Assembly (NCBI GenBank): GCA_029212785.1
Contig: JARGOG010000033.1
Coordinates: 1-48,668 of the forward strand
DNA: 48,668 nucleotides
Reading direction: 5' to 3'
DNA from: Thalassobaculaceae bacterium
Lineage (GTDB): Bacteria; Pseudomonadota; Alphaproteobacteria; Thalassobaculales; Thalassobaculaceae
The translations under genes and the position numbers were made by a program. Shown piece after piece: positions 47,051 to 48,668 of the stretch. Each line of letters starts with the position of its first letter. The stretch's first letter is position 1. The notes beneath the pieces are model-generated. The model did no database searches, was not told where the DNA came from, and saw only the letters and a program-made list of their open reading frames with translations.

Positions 47051-48631
47051 ATGGCGGAGGATACCGTCGCTCAGATCACGGCCCGGACCGCCCTGCTGGT
47101 GAGACCGGACGACCCCGAGGCGATCGAGAATTACGTTGTCGTACTTGGAGCTCCCGAGCAGGCGTATCGCTGGTTCCGGCGCCGGCTCGTGGCGTCGACA
47201 TCGATGATCGCCGCCGACGTGTACCGCAAGGCGATCAAGGCGACGGCCGTGATCGGGCTGCCGGAATTGAGAAACTTGGTGAATTCGGCGTCGGCGGGCG
47301 ATAGTCGCGCTCAGGACTTCGTTGGAGCCGCGCTGCTGGCGGCCGGGCGCTTGGACAGTGACGCGCTGAGAGCGAAGCCGGCTCTCTATTCGGCGGGCCG
47401 CGACAATTTCGAGCGTCTGATGAGTATCGTATCGGCGACGACCGTACCGACATCGTTCCTAGAAGCGTTTCGGATCATGGTCGAAAAGCAGGGGATCGCA
47501 GCGGCGTTGAACGGCGCCGGGTATTTCGACCTGGCGACCGTGATCGGGCGCGATCTCTCGACCTATATTCGGCGCATTCGCCGCAATCTCTACGGCACGG
47601 GGTTTCGAGGGTTCACGCACAAATGGACGAATGCGATCGGTCACATGGTCGTGCTCGCATTCCTGATCAGAGGCCAGAGTGCCGGACTGATGGATTTCGA
47701 TGGCGTGAGGATCTGGGAGGGTAAGGCCGCCAATCCCTATCTCTGGGAGCGCATGCGGGCACTTTCCGACAACCTTGAGATCGTGCCGCGCTGGTCGATT
47801 TTCGCCGACAATCACCTCAGTATCCACAGCGAGTGGATGGACAGCGCATTCGTCGATTATTTCGAGGCCTGCGGCATCATTGCCGACCGGGCCGGAAGCG
47901 CCGACGGTGGGATACTGGCCCGCCCCGCCGCCGCCGATCCGACGCTCAAACGGTTCTTCTCGGAAACCGGCATCGCGCCGGCAAGCCGTGTCGTGACTCT
48001 CCACATGCGCGGCGGCGGGTATCGGGACCTGCGCGGCGCCGGGTATCGGCCGGGCCGAGGAAACGACCTGCGCAACGCGCCGATCGCCAGCGTCGTGCCG
48101 GCCCTGAAGATGCTGGTCCGGCAAGGCTACCGTGTGGTGCGGCTCGGTGACGCGTCGATGGAGCCTCTGCCGCCGGTCGACGGAGTCTTCGACTATGCGG
48201 TTTCCGATCTGAAGACACCGGAGTTGGACGTCCTGCTGCCCGGCGCGGCGGCATTCCATATCGGTTCCAGTTCCGGCCTGTCCCTCGTGCCGCTGCTGTT
48301 CGGCACACCCTGCCTGTACCTGAACTGGCATCCGGTCGAGCTTCTGCCCTGGGGGCGGGCCAACTGGACCGTTCTGAAGCCGATCGAGACGCTCGAGGAC
48401 GGCCGGGCGGTGGTCGACAAGGCGAGCGTGTCCCGTCTGGGTCGGTTGCGCGACCGGCGGCTCCTGACCGCGTCCGGTTTCGACATCCGGGACCTCACCG
48501 CGGCGGAAATCGTGCTGGCGGTGAAGGGATTCGTCGCGTCTCGGGCAACCGGAAATCCGGGGAAAACCGGCCGTAACCTCAGCCGTATCCTGGTCATGAA
48601 TGACGACGGTACGTTGCGCGATTTGTCGTAG
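47051..48631 (+). CDS. TIGR04372 family putative glycosyltransferase
   Basis: A 526-residue protein of the TIGR04372 family, predicted glycosyltransferases. The C-terminal half carries the hallmark RVVTLHMRGGGYRDLRG (about residues 314-330), the segment LKMLVRQGYRVVRLGDASM, and HIGSSSGLSLVPLLFGTPCLYLNWHPVELLPWG (about 400-432), characteristic of the family's GT-B-like nucleotide-sugar half. The N-terminal part (AEDTVAQITARTALLVRPDDPEAIEN) is helical. The start is uncertain: ATG 47051 is chosen because the translation upstream is not protein-like, although 46925 and 47023 are in frame. It has no membrane segment, so probably a cytoplasmic enzyme of a surface polysaccharide or glycan pathway. 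It ends 37 bp before the window's end. Confidence 0.83.
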   Translation: MAEDTVAQITARTALLVRPDDPEAIENYVVVLGAPEQAYRWFRRRLVASTSMIAADVYRKAIKATAVIGLPELRNLVNSASAGDSRAQDFVGAALLAAGRLDSDALRAKPALYSAGRDNFERLMSIVSATTVPTSFLEAFRIMVEKQGIAAALNGAGYFDLATVIGRDLSTYIRRIRRNLYGTGFRGFTHKWTNAIGHMVVLAFLIRGQSAGLMDFDGVRIWEGKAANPYLWERMRALSDNLEIVPRWSIFADNHLSIHSEWMDSAFVDYFEACGIIADRAGSADGGILARPAAADPTLKRFFSETGIAPASRVVTLHMRGGGYRDLRGAGYRPGRGNDLRNAPIASVVPALKMLVRQGYRVVRLGDASMEPLPPVDGVFDYAVSDLKTPELDVLLPGAAAFHIGSSSGLSLVPLLFGTPCLYLNWHPVELLPWGRANWTVLKPIETLEDGRAVVDKASVSRLGRLRDRRLLTASGFDIRDLTAAEIVLAVKGFVASRATGNPGKTGRNLSRILVMNDDGTLRDLS

Positions 48632-48668
48632 AGAATGCTCGCTTCTTGGCTTCGTAGCCGAAGATCCG

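Overview
The window is a G+C-rich (about two thirds by eye) stretch of an alphaproteobacterial chromosome. Gene families, frequent GTG/TTG starts and start/stop overlaps point to a free-living, probably marine member of the Rhodospirillales sensu lato; that placement is inference. There is no rRNA, tRNA, CRISPR array, transposase or prophage gene. It reads as ordinary chromosome carrying many small metabolic and regulatory operons, plus one degraded gene.

Layout. 1-5.1 kb: the 3' part of metH, a PMT-type membrane glycosyltransferase, and a coupled amidoligase/glutamine amidotransferase pair on the minus strand. 5.2-8.6 kb: cydD-cydC, the thiol ABC exporter. 8.7-14.0 kb, minus strand: a second PMT-type glycosyltransferase, a K+ channel, and a three-gene operon of a small basic protein, a degenerate CYTH plus CHAD polyphosphate-binding protein, and an orphan ParA ATPase. 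Its promoter has a perfect dyad filling the -35/-10 spacer. 14.2-24.8 kb: sterol desaturase family protein, DUF4174 protein, a hydroxyacyl-CoA/carnitine dehydrogenase-like gene with a DadA-like oxidase, N-formylglutamate amidohydrolase, DUF2817 protein, a sulfatase pseudogene remnant, an esterase/enoyl-CoA hydratase pair, an MFS transporter and a methyltransferase. 24.9-28.2 kb: a fully overlapping catabolic operon (M20 amidohydrolase, MhpD-like hydratase, OYE-like flavoprotein). 28.2-32.0 kb: a small exported protein, a SIS-only sugar-phosphate isomerase, and the exonuclease-ligase pair of the ligase-associated DNA repair system. 32.0-36.5 kb, minus strand: acyl-CoA synthetase, arginine deiminase/DDAH-like enzyme, then a tightly packed group of pentapeptide-repeat protein, a 45-codon ORF, a degenerate cNMP-binding domain and a PilZ protein. 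36.6-44.3 kb: enolase-superfamily dehydratase, CHASE4 sensor kinase, subtilase with EGR repeats, PAS protein, TauD-type dioxygenase and NIPSNAP protein. 44.5-48.6 kb: TRAP transporter permeases separated by a long palindrome, and a TIGR04372 glycosyltransferase.

Most interesting signals: (i) the CHAD-ParA operon, a candidate machine for positioning polyphosphate granules, with its spacer operator; (ii) the pentapeptide/cNMP/PilZ operon, whose cNMP domain has lost its phosphate-binding residues; (iii) a perfect four-way-junction RNA-like fold 36 nt after metH; (iv) a dispersed family of short hairpins (6-7 bp stem, 5-nt loop) in at least five intergenic regions; (v) twin divergent TTGACA promoters that predict leaderless mRNAs for the amidoligase and cydD; and (vi) a 29-bp inverted repeat inside the TRAP operon.
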